DNA of 55,349 nucleotides from Rubricoccus marinus (lineage in GTDB: Bacteria > Bacteroidota > Rhodothermia > Rhodothermales > Rubricoccaceae). The position numbers and the translations under genes are program-made. Within the stretch, counting starts at the first letter, position 1. Each line of letters begins with the position of its first letter. Of the stretch, positions 1 to 7,493 are shown one piece after another. The notes beneath the pieces are model-generated. The model had not been told where the DNA came from. It made no database searches and was given only the letters and a program-made list of their open reading frames with translations. The stretch spans positions 2,709,771 through 2,765,119 of the forward strand of contig NZ_MQWB01000001.1 in NCBI RefSeq assembly GCF_002257665.1. Direction: 5' to 3'.

Positions 1-1
1 C

Positions 2-1147
2 GCTGGCGCCAACTCGATCCGCACGTGGGGCGCGGGCGAAGCCATCGGCGTGCTGGACGAGGCGCACGAAAAGGGCCTCTCGGTCGTCTTCGGCCTGTGG
101 ACCGGGCAGGAGCGGCAGGGCTTCGATTACAACGACAGCAAGGCCGTGCAGGCGCAGCTCGCGCAGTTTCGCGAGGTCGTGCGCGAGTACAAGGACCACC
201 CCGCGATCCTCATGTGGGGGCTGGGCAACGAGAACGACCTGTTCTACACCGACTTCAAGGTATGGGACGCGATCAACGACATCGCGGAGATGATCCACGA
301 GGAGGACCCGAACCACCCCGTCATGCACGTCACGGCGGGACTGGACGTGGCCGAGGTGCAACTCATCATGGACCGCGCGCCTGCCATCGACGTGTACGGC
401 ATCAACACGTACGGCGAGCTCGTGGGCGGCACGAGCGAGCTCCGCTCCTACGGGTATGAAGGCCCAAGCGTAGGCACCACGCTCCGGCGCGCCGGCTGGG
501 ACGGCCCGTACGTGATCGCGGAGTGGGGCCCGGATGGGCACTGGGAAGTCCCCAAGACGGCGTGGGGCACACCCATCGAGCAGACGAGCCACGAAAAGGC
601 GCAGATGTACCGCATCCGCTACGAGCGCGGCATCGCGGCCGACAAGGCGCGCGGCATCGGCTCCTACGCGTTCCTGTGGGGCGACAAGCAGGAGACCACG
701 CCGACGTGGTACGGCATCTTCACGCCGGGCGGCTTCGAGACTGAGGTCTTGGACGAGCTCCAGTACCTCTGGACGGGCGCCTACCCCGACAACCGCGCGC
801 CCGCCATCACGGCGTACACCGCCAATGGGCAGGACCGCTACGCCAGCGTCTACGCCGACGCCCGCTCCCGCGTGACCTTCGAGGCGACGGTTACGGACCC
901 CGACGGCGACAACCTCCGCTACGAATGGGAGCTGCTGCCCGAGAGCACCGACATCCGGGCCGGCGGCGACGCCGAGGCCCGCCCCGACGCCGTCCGCATC
1001 GACGCCGTCCGCCGCGACGGTGGCACGCTCGAAATGCGCGCCCCGACGACCGACGGCCCGTACCGCATGTTCGTCTACGCCTACGACGGCAACGGAAACG
1101 TGGCCACGGCCAACTTCCCGTTCTACGTCGGCCAGCCCGCCAACTAA
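2..1147 (+). CDS. Clan GH-A type glycoside hydrolase, 5' truncated by window edge
   Basis: The open frame runs in from the left edge, so the N-terminus is missing. The visible part reads as the second half of a TIM-barrel hydrolase: GANSIRTWGAGEA near the start, the acid/base-type motif GLGNEND, and a nucleophile-type IAEWG. An Ig-like tail of about 110 residues (NRAPAITAYTANG onward, with DPDGDNLRYEWELL) follows. It is clearly paralogous to the lipoprotein at 11201-12568, which has the same motifs in the same order (GANSFRTW, GIGNELN, ITEWG, DPDGDGLRYRWEV). Its neighbours are beta-glucanase-type genes, so an extracytoplasmic beta-glucan hydrolase or transglycosylase is likely. The exact GH family cannot be fixed by eye. 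The stop TAA is followed directly by CCTCTGGCG, part of the iterated decamer. Confidence 0.8.
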   Translation, partial: AGANSIRTWGAGEAIGVLDEAHEKGLSVVFGLWTGQERQGFDYNDSKAVQAQLAQFREVVREYKDHPAILMWGLGNENDLFYTDFKVWDAINDIAEMIHEEDPNHPVMHVTAGLDVAEVQLIMDRAPAIDVYGINTYGELVGGTSELRSYGYEGPSVGTTLRRAGWDGPYVIAEWGPDGHWEVPKTAWGTPIEQTSHEKAQMYRIRYERGIAADKARGIGSYAFLWGDKQETTPTWYGIFTPGGFETEVLDELQYLWTGAYPDNRAPAITAYTANGQDRYASVYADARSRVTFEATVTDPDGDNLRYEWELLPESTDIRAGGDAEARPDAVRIDAVRRDGGTLEMRAPTTDGPYRMFVYAYDGNGNVATANFPFYVGQPAN

Positions 1148-1197
1148 CCTCTGGCGCGGCCCCTGCGGTTTCCGCATCGCGGCTTTGCCTTGCCCAT

Positions 1198-1215
1198 CGC
1201 CAGAGGCCTCTGGCG
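1198..1215. repeat. Iterated decamer pair, tail-to-tail palindrome
   Basis: CGCCAGAGGCCTCTGGCG is a perfect 18-base palindrome made of two overlapping decamers. It sits just upstream of the GH16 start codon at 1235, in the leader or promoter region of that gene. Confidence 0.9.
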
Positions 1216-1234
1216 ACGCCTTTCTCTCCCCATC

Positions 1235-2098
1235 ATGACGTCCCGCATCCGCCCCCTTCTTCTCGCCTTCGGGCTCCTCGCCATCGGCGCGGGCGTCGCG
1301 GTGGGCTGTGACAACTCCGTCGACCAGGTCGTCCCTGATCCGATGGCTACCCCGGACGGGTGGGCTCTGGTCTGGTCCGATGAGTTCGACGGGAGCGAAG
1401 TCGACGAGACCAAGTGGAGCATCACGTCGGGCGACGGCTGCCCGGAGCTGTGCGGGTTCGGCAACAACGAGCTCCAGATCTACACCCGGGACAACCACAC
1501 GGTCGCAGACGGGCTCCTCACGATCACGGCGCGACAGGAGGCCGACGGCGGGTACACCTCGACCAAGCTGGACTCCAAGGGCAAGGGCGACTGGACGTAC
1601 GGCCGGTTCGAGATCCGCGCCAAGCTCCCTCAGACGCAGGGCATCTGGCCCGCCATCTGGATGCTCTTCTCCGAGGACACCTACGGCGGCTGGGCGGCCT
1701 CTGGCGAGATCGACATCATGGAGAACATCGGCAGCCGCCCGGACGAGGTGTTCGGCACGCTGCACTACGGCGGCCCGGCGCCGGCCAACGTGTTCTCGGG
1801 CGACGAGCTCCAACTACGGGACGGCAGCACGTTCGCGGACGACTTCTACGTGTTCGCCATCGAGTGGGAAGAAGGCGAGATCCGGTGGTACGTCAACAAC
1901 GTGCTCTACCAGACCCAGACCTCGGACGACTGGTACACGACGGGCAGCGACGACCCGGCGGCGCCGTTCAACCACGACTTCTTCCTGCTGCTCAACGTCG
2001 CCGTCGGCGGCAACCTCCCCGGCCCGCCGGACGAGACGACGGTCTTCCCGCAGACGATGCAGGTGGACTACGTCCGCGTGTACGAGCGCTCCGAGTAG
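1235..2098 (+). CDS. GH16 family beta-glucanase lipoprotein (laminarinase-type)
   Basis: A 287-residue secreted endo-beta-glucanase. The start at 1235 (MTSRIRP) was chosen over an upstream TTG because it begins a clean lipoprotein signal: a hydrophobic stretch ending VAVGC with C25 as the lipidated cysteine. The GH16 core begins at GWALVWSDEFDG (about residue 42). It contains YGRFEIRAKLP and the catalytic ExDxxE signature GEIDIMEN (E158, D160, E163), the form typical of laminarinases with a beta-bulge. It ends with the family's typical MQVDYVRVYE. It probably cleaves beta-1,3- or mixed-linkage glucan at the cell surface. It follows the truncated hydrolase by 87 bases in the same direction and may share its transcript. 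A second GH16 at 17566 has a different catalytic signature and secretion route. Confidence 0.93.
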   Translation: MTSRIRPLLLAFGLLAIGAGVAVGCDNSVDQVVPDPMATPDGWALVWSDEFDGSEVDETKWSITSGDGCPELCGFGNNELQIYTRDNHTVADGLLTITARQEADGGYTSTKLDSKGKGDWTYGRFEIRAKLPQTQGIWPAIWMLFSEDTYGGWAASGEIDIMENIGSRPDEVFGTLHYGGPAPANVFSGDELQLRDGSTFADDFYVFAIEWEEGEIRWYVNNVLYQTQTSDDWYTTGSDDPAAPFNHDFFLLLNVAVGGNLPGPPDETTVFPQTMQVDYVRVYERSE

Positions 2099-2205
2099 CG
2101 CCGCCAGAGGCCTCTGGCGGCTGGGTGAGGCAGGGCCGTTGCCGGCCCGAGCCTCTGGCGCTTTCCGCAGCCATGCCGTTCGCGAACGGGCGGCTTCGTG
2201 CCTCC

Positions 2206-3009
2206 TTAGGCATCGCGGAGCATCTGGGCGAAGTCGTTCGGAAGCGGACTGGCCTCGATAGCCTGCGCTGTCTCCTCCACGTCGTACTCCACGCGGATGA
2301 ACTCGGCAGAACAGTATCCAGGGTCTGTCTTCGGGCGCTCTGAATCGACGGTCAGCAGTACATAGCACGAGCGCGGGTCGCCGTCCTTGGGCTTGCCAAC
2401 GGAGCCGATGTTGACGGCGTGTCGGTACAGCGTTTCGCCCGTCTCGGTCTCGACCGCGAGAGCCTTGTGGTACGGCTTGTGGGTGTGGCCTACGAGCATC
2501 ACGTCGGCTCTAGCCTCGGTCATCCGCTTTAGGATCAAATCGTCAGGCCGGTCCTCGAACAGGTACTCATTGATCCGACGCGGACTGCCATGGACCATCA
2601 GCACCTCGATGGGTTCAGCTTTCCGCTCGCGCGGCGGCGCCAGTGTCACGCGAAGATGCCGGGGGAGACTCCGGAGATATCGCCGCGTCGCGTCGGTAAC
2701 GGCCCCGTTGGTATATGCGATGGACTCAGCTCCGCGAGCTTTGTCCTCGTCGGTCAGGTAGGCGCACCCACAGTCGTCGGAGCCCAGCCCAACGCCCTCG
2801 TCGTAGTTGCCAGCGATCGTCGCAATACCCCGCTCTTGAACGGCGGTCACGACTTCATTGGGCCACGTCGCGTATCCAACAAGGTCCCCGAGGCAGTACA
2901 CGGCGTCGACCTCCCCGCGGCCAAGCCGCGCGTCGATGTCGCGCAGGACCGCTTCGAGGGCGGGAAGGTTGGCGTGGACATCGGAAAAGACGGCAAACGT
3001 TGTAGTCAT
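2206..3009 (-). CDS. Calcineurin-like metallophosphoesterase, last gene of the ars operon
   Basis: A 267-residue metallophosphoesterase. The start MTTTFAVFSDVHANL was chosen because the family's first metal motif (FSDVHAN) begins within ten residues. Further metal motifs are CLGDLVGY, AGNYDEGVG, MVHGSPR and VGHTHKPY, in the usual order, followed by NIGSVGKP. The layout matches the YfcE/predicted-phosphodiesterase group. It starts 26 bases after the arsA stop on the same strand and is probably co-transcribed. The link to arsenic is inferred from position only; a role on phosphate or arsenate esters would be a guess. It contains no exact copy of the iterated decamer. Confidence 0.85.
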   Translation of the reverse strand: MTTTFAVFSDVHANLPALEAVLRDIDARLGRGEVDAVYCLGDLVGYATWPNEVVTAVQERGIATIAGNYDEGVGLGSDDCGCAYLTDEDKARGAESIAYTNGAVTDATRRYLRSLPRHLRVTLAPPRERKAEPIEVLMVHGSPRRINEYLFEDRPDDLILKRMTEARADVMLVGHTHKPYHKALAVETETGETLYRHAVNIGSVGKPKDGDPRSCYVLLTVDSERPKTDPGYCSAEFIRVEYDVEETAQAIEASPLPNDFAQMLRDA

Positions 3010-3035
3010 GAGAGGGAGTGGAGGAATGAGAGGGT

Positions 3036-4829
3036 CTAGACGAGAACGGCGTCGCCGGCGAGCGCGCGAAGGCGGCTCGCACCAACTGGCGGCTCGGGCA
3101 AGTACGGGAGGACCGCCAGGCGCGGACCGTCGGGCCCTGTCGGAGCGTGATCGCGCGCCACCGCCTCTATTTCTGGTCCCTCTGCCGCAGCCCGGGCCGC
3201 GAGCAGCGGATCGGTTGGACGGGCGGCAGCGAGCGAGCGGTTGACAACCCACGCGAACGGCTCAACGCCAGCACGTTGGAGGTCCGCTTGAAGCGCAGCG
3301 GCCTCACGAACCGGCGTGGTCTCCGCAAGGGTGACGACCAAAACGCGAGTAAACGCAGGGTCCTGGAGGCGCATCAGCGGCGTCGTCACGCGTCCGTCGG
3401 GAAGCCCGCTCGACCGCAAGACCTCGCGGTGGTAGCTGCCCGTCGCGTCGAGGAGCAAGAGAGTGTGGCCGGTCGGCGCTGTGTCCATCACCACAAACCC
3501 ACGCGCGGCCTGACCAACAGCGCGGCTGAAGGCGTGAAACACGGCGACCTCCTCGGTGCACGGGCTCCGCAGATCCTCGAAGAGGATCTGTAGGGCGTCG
3601 CTATCGAGGCTCGCCCCCTTTGTTCGGAGCACGCGCTCGGTGTAGCGGCGAGTCTCCTCGGCCGGATCTATCCGGCTCACGGAAATCTGGCCTGGCACGT
3701 CATCACCTAGTGTGTCGCTCAGGTGCGCCGCCGGGTCGGTCGTCGTGAGGTGAACGGCGTGGCCTCGCCCGGCGAGTTCGGCGGCAACAGCTGCGGCAAC
3801 GGTCGTTTTTCCCACGCCGCCTTTGCCCATCACGAGGACGAGCCCCTTTCCGTCGGCCTCCACTTCGTCTACGATTGCCGCGAGGTCGCCAACCTCGCTC
3901 GGGAGCACTGAAGAACTCACCTCTTGGGGTAGAGGACGAGCTTCGTGACCGGAGGCCAAGTCCCGGAGCGCCGACAACCCGACCAAGTTATGAGGCCGGA
4001 GCGCGAGGGTCTCAACTGGAAGCGCCGCGAGTGACGCAGGGAACTCTTCTAGCGAAACCTGTGCCTGACGTTCGATTGCCGCTGCGAGAGGGTCTCCTGG
4101 GTCTGTCGCCTGGAACATGCCGTTGACGACCAGTCGCTGCCCTGCCACGCCAAGCGCGGAGAGCTCCGCCGCGGATCGCGCCGCTTCTGCGAGCGCTGAC
4201 GGCTCGGGCCGTGCCACCAACACCAGGATCGTTCGCGCGGGATCGCGAAGCGCTTGGGCCGCTGCCTGATACCTCTCGCGCTGAGTTTCCAGCCCACTTG
4301 CAGGTCCCAGGCACGAAGCCCCGCCGGGGTTCTCATCGATAAAGCCGCTCCATGCCGCAGGCAGTTCGAGAAGCCGGAGTGTGTGCCCCGTTGGAGCCGT
4401 GTCAAACACGACCACGTCGGCGCCAGAGGCCTCGCCCTCACCTGCCAACATCGATGCGAAGCGGTCGAACGCGGCGATTTCAGTCGTGCAGGCACCTGAG
4501 AGGCCTTCCTCGATGCCCCTCAAGGCATCATCAGGTAACACGCCTCGCATGGGGCCCACGACGCGCTCGCGGTACTCGCGGGCGGCCGCTTCGGGATCTA
4601 CGTTGAGAGCTCGCAAGCCTGGAACCGTCGCGACGTCAGAGGCCGTCGGCCCTACGGGCGCACCGAGCACGTCGGCAAGGTTGGAGGCAGGATCGGTCGA
4701 GACGAGAAGCACGCGGCGGCCGGCGTCGGCGAGCGCAACAGCCGTCGCGCACGCCAGAGACGTTTTGCCAACGCCGCCCTTGCCCGTAAAGAAGAGAGTG
4801 GGTGTTGGGGACTCGATAAAGGACAGCAT
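3036..4829 (-). CDS. arsA: ArsA arsenite-stimulated ATPase (two-domain)
   Basis: 597 residues, close to the E. coli plasmid ArsA length. The start at 4829 puts the first Walker A early. There are two halves, each with a P-loop GKGGVGKT (residues 16-23 and 335-342) and the signature DTAPTGHT (143-150 and 449-456). Three cysteines, C114, C173 and C424, lie almost exactly where E. coli ArsA has its arsenite-binding C113, C172 and C422, so metalloid sensing looks intact. ArsA normally energises ArsB or Acr3, but neither is in this window. The gene follows the ArsM-ArsD fusion by 29 bases. The ArsD domain there would be its natural metallochaperone. Only one exact decamer copy is present. Confidence 0.96.
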   Translation of the reverse strand: MLSFIESPTPTLFFTGKGGVGKTSLACATAVALADAGRRVLLVSTDPASNLADVLGAPVGPTASDVATVPGLRALNVDPEAAAREYRERVVGPMRGVLPDDALRGIEEGLSGACTTEIAAFDRFASMLAGEGEASGADVVVFDTAPTGHTLRLLELPAAWSGFIDENPGGASCLGPASGLETQRERYQAAAQALRDPARTILVLVARPEPSALAEAARSAAELSALGVAGQRLVVNGMFQATDPGDPLAAAIERQAQVSLEEFPASLAALPVETLALRPHNLVGLSALRDLASGHEARPLPQEVSSSVLPSEVGDLAAIVDEVEADGKGLVLVMGKGGVGKTTVAAAVAAELAGRGHAVHLTTTDPAAHLSDTLGDDVPGQISVSRIDPAEETRRYTERVLRTKGASLDSDALQILFEDLRSPCTEEVAVFHAFSRAVGQAARGFVVMDTAPTGHTLLLLDATGSYHREVLRSSGLPDGRVTTPLMRLQDPAFTRVLVVTLAETTPVREAAALQADLQRAGVEPFAWVVNRSLAAARPTDPLLAARAAAEGPEIEAVARDHAPTGPDGPRLAVLPYLPEPPVGASRLRALAGDAVLV

Positions 4830-4858
4830 GGTGGAGGAGCGAGGGGGCAAGTACAGGG

Positions 4859-6022
4859 CTAGCAACACGACGAGCCGGGGCCAAAATTGGCGACGCCCAG
4901 ACCGATGACGGGCATGGGGTCGGCACACACGATCGACGCTAGCTCAGCGCGGCTCGGGTACCGACCGTGCGAGACGATGCGCCCCCCAATCACGAGAAGC
5001 GGTAAGACGGACGTTCCAACGACGTTCACGGCCTGCACTACTGAGGGCTCGGCCACGAACGCCTCGGGCTGCTGAGCGAGGTTGAACCGCTCGACAGCGA
5101 CGCCAGAGGCCTGCAGAGCCACAAGATCAGCGGCAAACTGGACGAGGGCTGGGTCCACATCGGGCCCGCATACGCCTGTGGAGCAACACTGTGGTGGGTC
5201 ATAGACACGGAGCGTGGTCGCGCCCGTAGTCGCCGGGGGGGCGGCATCTGTCGCCGGGCGCGTGCCGCGGACGGTGATGCTGAAGAGTGAGGCTTCGGCG
5301 CCGCCGGGCAGGAGGTCGGTTGGCAGAGCGATCGGCCGCTCGGTGACGACTTCGACTCCGTCGAACCCGGCGTCAGCCAGGAGTGCGAGGTAGTCGTCCT
5401 GGTCCAGCGCGCCGGCCACACAGCCGGCGTAGAGTTCGGCGGAAGCTCGGGTGGATGCCGGCAGTTCCCCCCGGCTCACGACGTCGGAAATGCAGAAGTG
5501 GCCGCCCGGACGGAGCACGCGTGCCGTCTCGGCAAACGCCTGGGCCTTGTCGGGAACGAGGTTGAGTACGCAGTTCGAGATGACGACATCGACTGCCGCG
5601 TCGGGGAACGGGAGCGCCTCGATGTCACCGCACTCAAATCGGACGTTGGTGTACCCCAGCGCAGCAGCGTTCTGGCGAGCTTTCTCGACCATTCCGGGCG
5701 TGAAGTCGACGCCGAATACTTGCCCGCTGTCGCCGACTACGCGTCGAGCTACAAAGGCATCGAGGCCTGCACCGGCGCCGAGGTCGAGGACCCTTTGCCC
5801 CAGCGCGAGCCCAGCGTGCTCGACCGGGAGCCCACACCCGAGTCGCAGATCGGCCGCGCTGACGTACCCATCAACACCGTCATAGGCGTCGCCGATCATC
5901 TCGATCTCGGTTTCACATGAGTTGTCTGGACCGCAGCACGAGAGAGCTTCGCCGCGAGCGACAGCGGCGTACTTGTCGCGGACGGACTGGCGGAGGGCGG
6001 CGTCGGAGAGCGTGTTGGTCAT
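4859..6022 (-). CDS. arsM: ArsM arsenite S-adenosylmethionine methyltransferase fused to ArsD
   Basis: 387 residues with two recognisable parts. Residues 1-255 are ArsM: SAM-binding VLDLGAGAGLDAF (79-91), GDIEALPF, and the conserved cysteines in LRLGCGLP (C63), SNCVLNL (C151) and AGCVAGAL (C201), plus a CC pair at 29-30. After a short Pro/Ala/Thr linker, residues about 270-370 are an ArsD metallochaperone: QCCSTGVCG holds C279, C280 and C285, matching E. coli ArsD C12/C13/C18. ERFNLAQQP, LPLLVIGG and GRYPSRAEL are also ArsD hallmarks. The protein ends in a vicinal SCC pair. It would methylate As(III) and also bind it for transfer to ArsA, encoded next. The start is MTNTLSD at 6022, 19 bases after the aquaporin stop. 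Confidence 0.95.
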   Translation of the reverse strand: MTNTLSDAALRQSVRDKYAAVARGEALSCCGPDNSCETEIEMIGDAYDGVDGYVSAADLRLGCGLPVEHAGLALGQRVLDLGAGAGLDAFVARRVVGDSGQVFGVDFTPGMVEKARQNAAALGYTNVRFECGDIEALPFPDAAVDVVISNCVLNLVPDKAQAFAETARVLRPGGHFCISDVVSRGELPASTRASAELYAGCVAGALDQDDYLALLADAGFDGVEVVTERPIALPTDLLPGGAEASLFSITVRGTRPATDAAPPATTGATTLRVYDPPQCCSTGVCGPDVDPALVQFAADLVALQASGVAVERFNLAQQPEAFVAEPSVVQAVNVVGTSVLPLLVIGGRIVSHGRYPSRAELASIVCADPMPVIGLGVANFGPGSSCC

Positions 6023-6041
6023 GTCGGGGCGAGGAGCCGTA

Positions 6042-6764
6042 TCAGAGAGGGAGAGCAAAGGGTGAGGGCGCGCGGTCGCCGTAAACCGCGCGGTACGCCG
6101 GGACAGCCAAGAGCGCACCTAGTGTGGGGCCGACGAGGTAGACCCAGAGAGCACTCAGCCCGCCCGCGCCGGTCGCCGCGCCGATGACGGCCGGCCCGAT
6201 GGAGCGCGCCGGGTTCATAGATGCCCCCGAGATCGGGCCGCCCATCAACGCCTCGAACGCGACGGTCCCCCCGATGGCGACGCCCGCCAGAAGCCCGACC
6301 TCTCGCGCACCAACGGCTACGCCCAGGATGACGAACATGAGCAGGAACGTGAGCACGCCCTCGAGCACTCCGCTCTGAAGGGCCGTCCCACCCGGGACCG
6401 TCTGGCCCAGCGTGGTGGAGGACGGAAAAAGGGCCGCGATCAAGCCGCTGGCGACGAGGGCACCCATGACCTGAGCGAGCGCGTACGGCACGACGCGAGC
6501 AGCGGGAAACCGCCCGGCAGCCCAGAAAGCAATGGTGACAGCCGGGTTGATGTGGGCGCCAGACACCTCACCGACGCTGTAGATCACCGCCATGACCGCG
6601 AGCCCGAACGAGAGCGCTACGCCGGTGTGGCCAAGCGCCCCCGTCTGAGCGTCAACTACGACGGCGCCAGTGCCTGCGAAGACGAGGGCGAACGTGCCGA
6701 ACCCCTCTGCAAGCGACGCCCGCCAGGTAGATGGAGGGAAGGCCCGTGCGGCGTCAGCAGCCAT
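6042..6764 (-). CDS. MIP/aquaglyceroporin family channel (AqpS-like)
   Basis: 240 residues, a normal MIP length. The two pore motifs are present: HINPAVT (N73-A75) and SMNPARS (N184-A186), each in the usual half of the tandem-duplicated six-helix fold. The start MAADAARAF at 6764 overlaps the end of arsR by 11 bases, indicating translational coupling. In Sinorhizobium meliloti an aquaglyceroporin (AqpS) in an ars operon lets arsenite leave the cell down its gradient. The same position here, with no ArsB/Acr3 gene, suggests that role. Glycerol or water transport cannot be excluded from sequence. Confidence 0.92.
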   Translation of the reverse strand: MAADAARAFPPSTWRASLAEGFGTFALVFAGTGAVVVDAQTGALGHTGVALSFGLAVMAVIYSVGEVSGAHINPAVTIAFWAAGRFPAARVVPYALAQVMGALVASGLIAALFPSSTTLGQTVPGGTALQSGVLEGVLTFLLMFVILGVAVGAREVGLLAGVAIGGTVAFEALMGGPISGASMNPARSIGPAVIGAATGAGGLSALWVYLVGPTLGALLAVPAYRAVYGDRAPSPFALPL

Positions 6765-7110
6765 TGTCGGAGCAGTCGCCGCCTCTGGCGAGGGAGTCGA
6801 GGATGGGGCCGAGAAAGCCCAAGAACCCATCGGCGAGCCCGCGAAGCGCGTCTGCGTCGATGCAGTAGCACGACCGTGGTCCATCGACCTCACCGCGGAC
6901 GAGGCCCGCCGCTTTGAGCGCCTTCAGGTGCTGGGAGACCGTGGCCTGAGCCAGGGGGAGTTCGTCGACGACCTCGCCGCAGACGCACGTTCCGCGCGCG
7001 GCCAACGTCTGCATGATGGCGAGCCGCGCCGGGTGGCCAAGTGCTTTAGCGGCCTGAGCGAGGCGCACGAGGTCGGGGGGGAAGAGGTCTGTCTTGGCTT
7101 GCATAGTCAT
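6754..7110 (-). CDS. arsR: ArsR-family arsenic-responsive repressor
   Basis: A 118-residue winged-helix repressor. The recognition region is [23 protein letters not shown] pair (C42, C44) lies in [12 protein letters not shown], the helix position where classic ArsR proteins bind As(III). Additional cysteines occur in SCYC and in the C-terminal GGDCSDNGC, so a third thiol is available. It heads the operon arsR-aqp-arsM/D-arsA-phosphoesterase. An ATCGTA inverted repeat lies 6 bases upstream of the start. An internal ATG at 7104 is an alternative start. It would repress its own operon until As(III) binds. Confidence 0.95.
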   Translation of the reverse strand: MTMQAKTDLFPPDLVRLAQAAKALGHPARLAIMQTLAARGTCVCGEVVDELPLAQATVSQHLKALKAAGLVRGEVDGPRSCYCIDADALRGLADGFLGFLGPILDSLARGGDCSDNGC

Positions 7111-7115
7111 CGCTT

Positions 7116-7131
7116 ATCGTAGATATACGAT
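7116..7131. promoter_or_regulatory. Probable ArsR operator
   Basis: ATCGTA-GATA-TACGAT is a perfect 6-base inverted repeat with a 4-base spacer, in an AT-rich patch unusual for this window and 6 bases from the arsR start. Size and position fit an ArsR dimer site overlapping the operon promoter. No clear -35/-10 pair could be assigned. Confidence 0.65.
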
Positions 7132-7493
7132 AGCTACAATGTCCTTCCCTGTCAACCTCGAGGACCGCTCTCCCTCCTACTTGCGAACGAACGCCAGAGG
7201 CTCCGGCCGTAGACAGACCAGAACGTGACCTGCCTCTGGCGCCGACTGGACCGAGACATGGCACCGCGAGCGCACGATAGCCGGGCGGTTCAGGAGCCGC
7301 TGGCGCGTGGTCACAAGGCCTCCAGTCCAGTCCGCCTCACCCGGCAGGTCGCTAGCGACCTCGCGCGGCGCGAGACCGCAGAGCGATGGACGCTAGATGT
7401 CGCAGCTCACCCGCATCGCGATCGCGCAAGTAGCAGCCCCAACCAGACCATGCGTAATCGCACGCCCCCATTCCCGCCCGTGCACCCGCAGCG
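7132..7493. other. Gene-free stretch between arsR and the phosphorylase gene end
   Basis: About 360 bases upstream of arsR with no convincing frame. It holds two iterated decamers (7192-7201 reverse, 7232-7241 forward), and part of it must carry the ars promoter. Nothing else was recognised. Confidence 0.6.

Noticed and set aside
1144-1467. Frames overlapping the GH16 start
   Set aside because: They lie out of frame with, or antisense to, the lipoprotein signal and have no motif.
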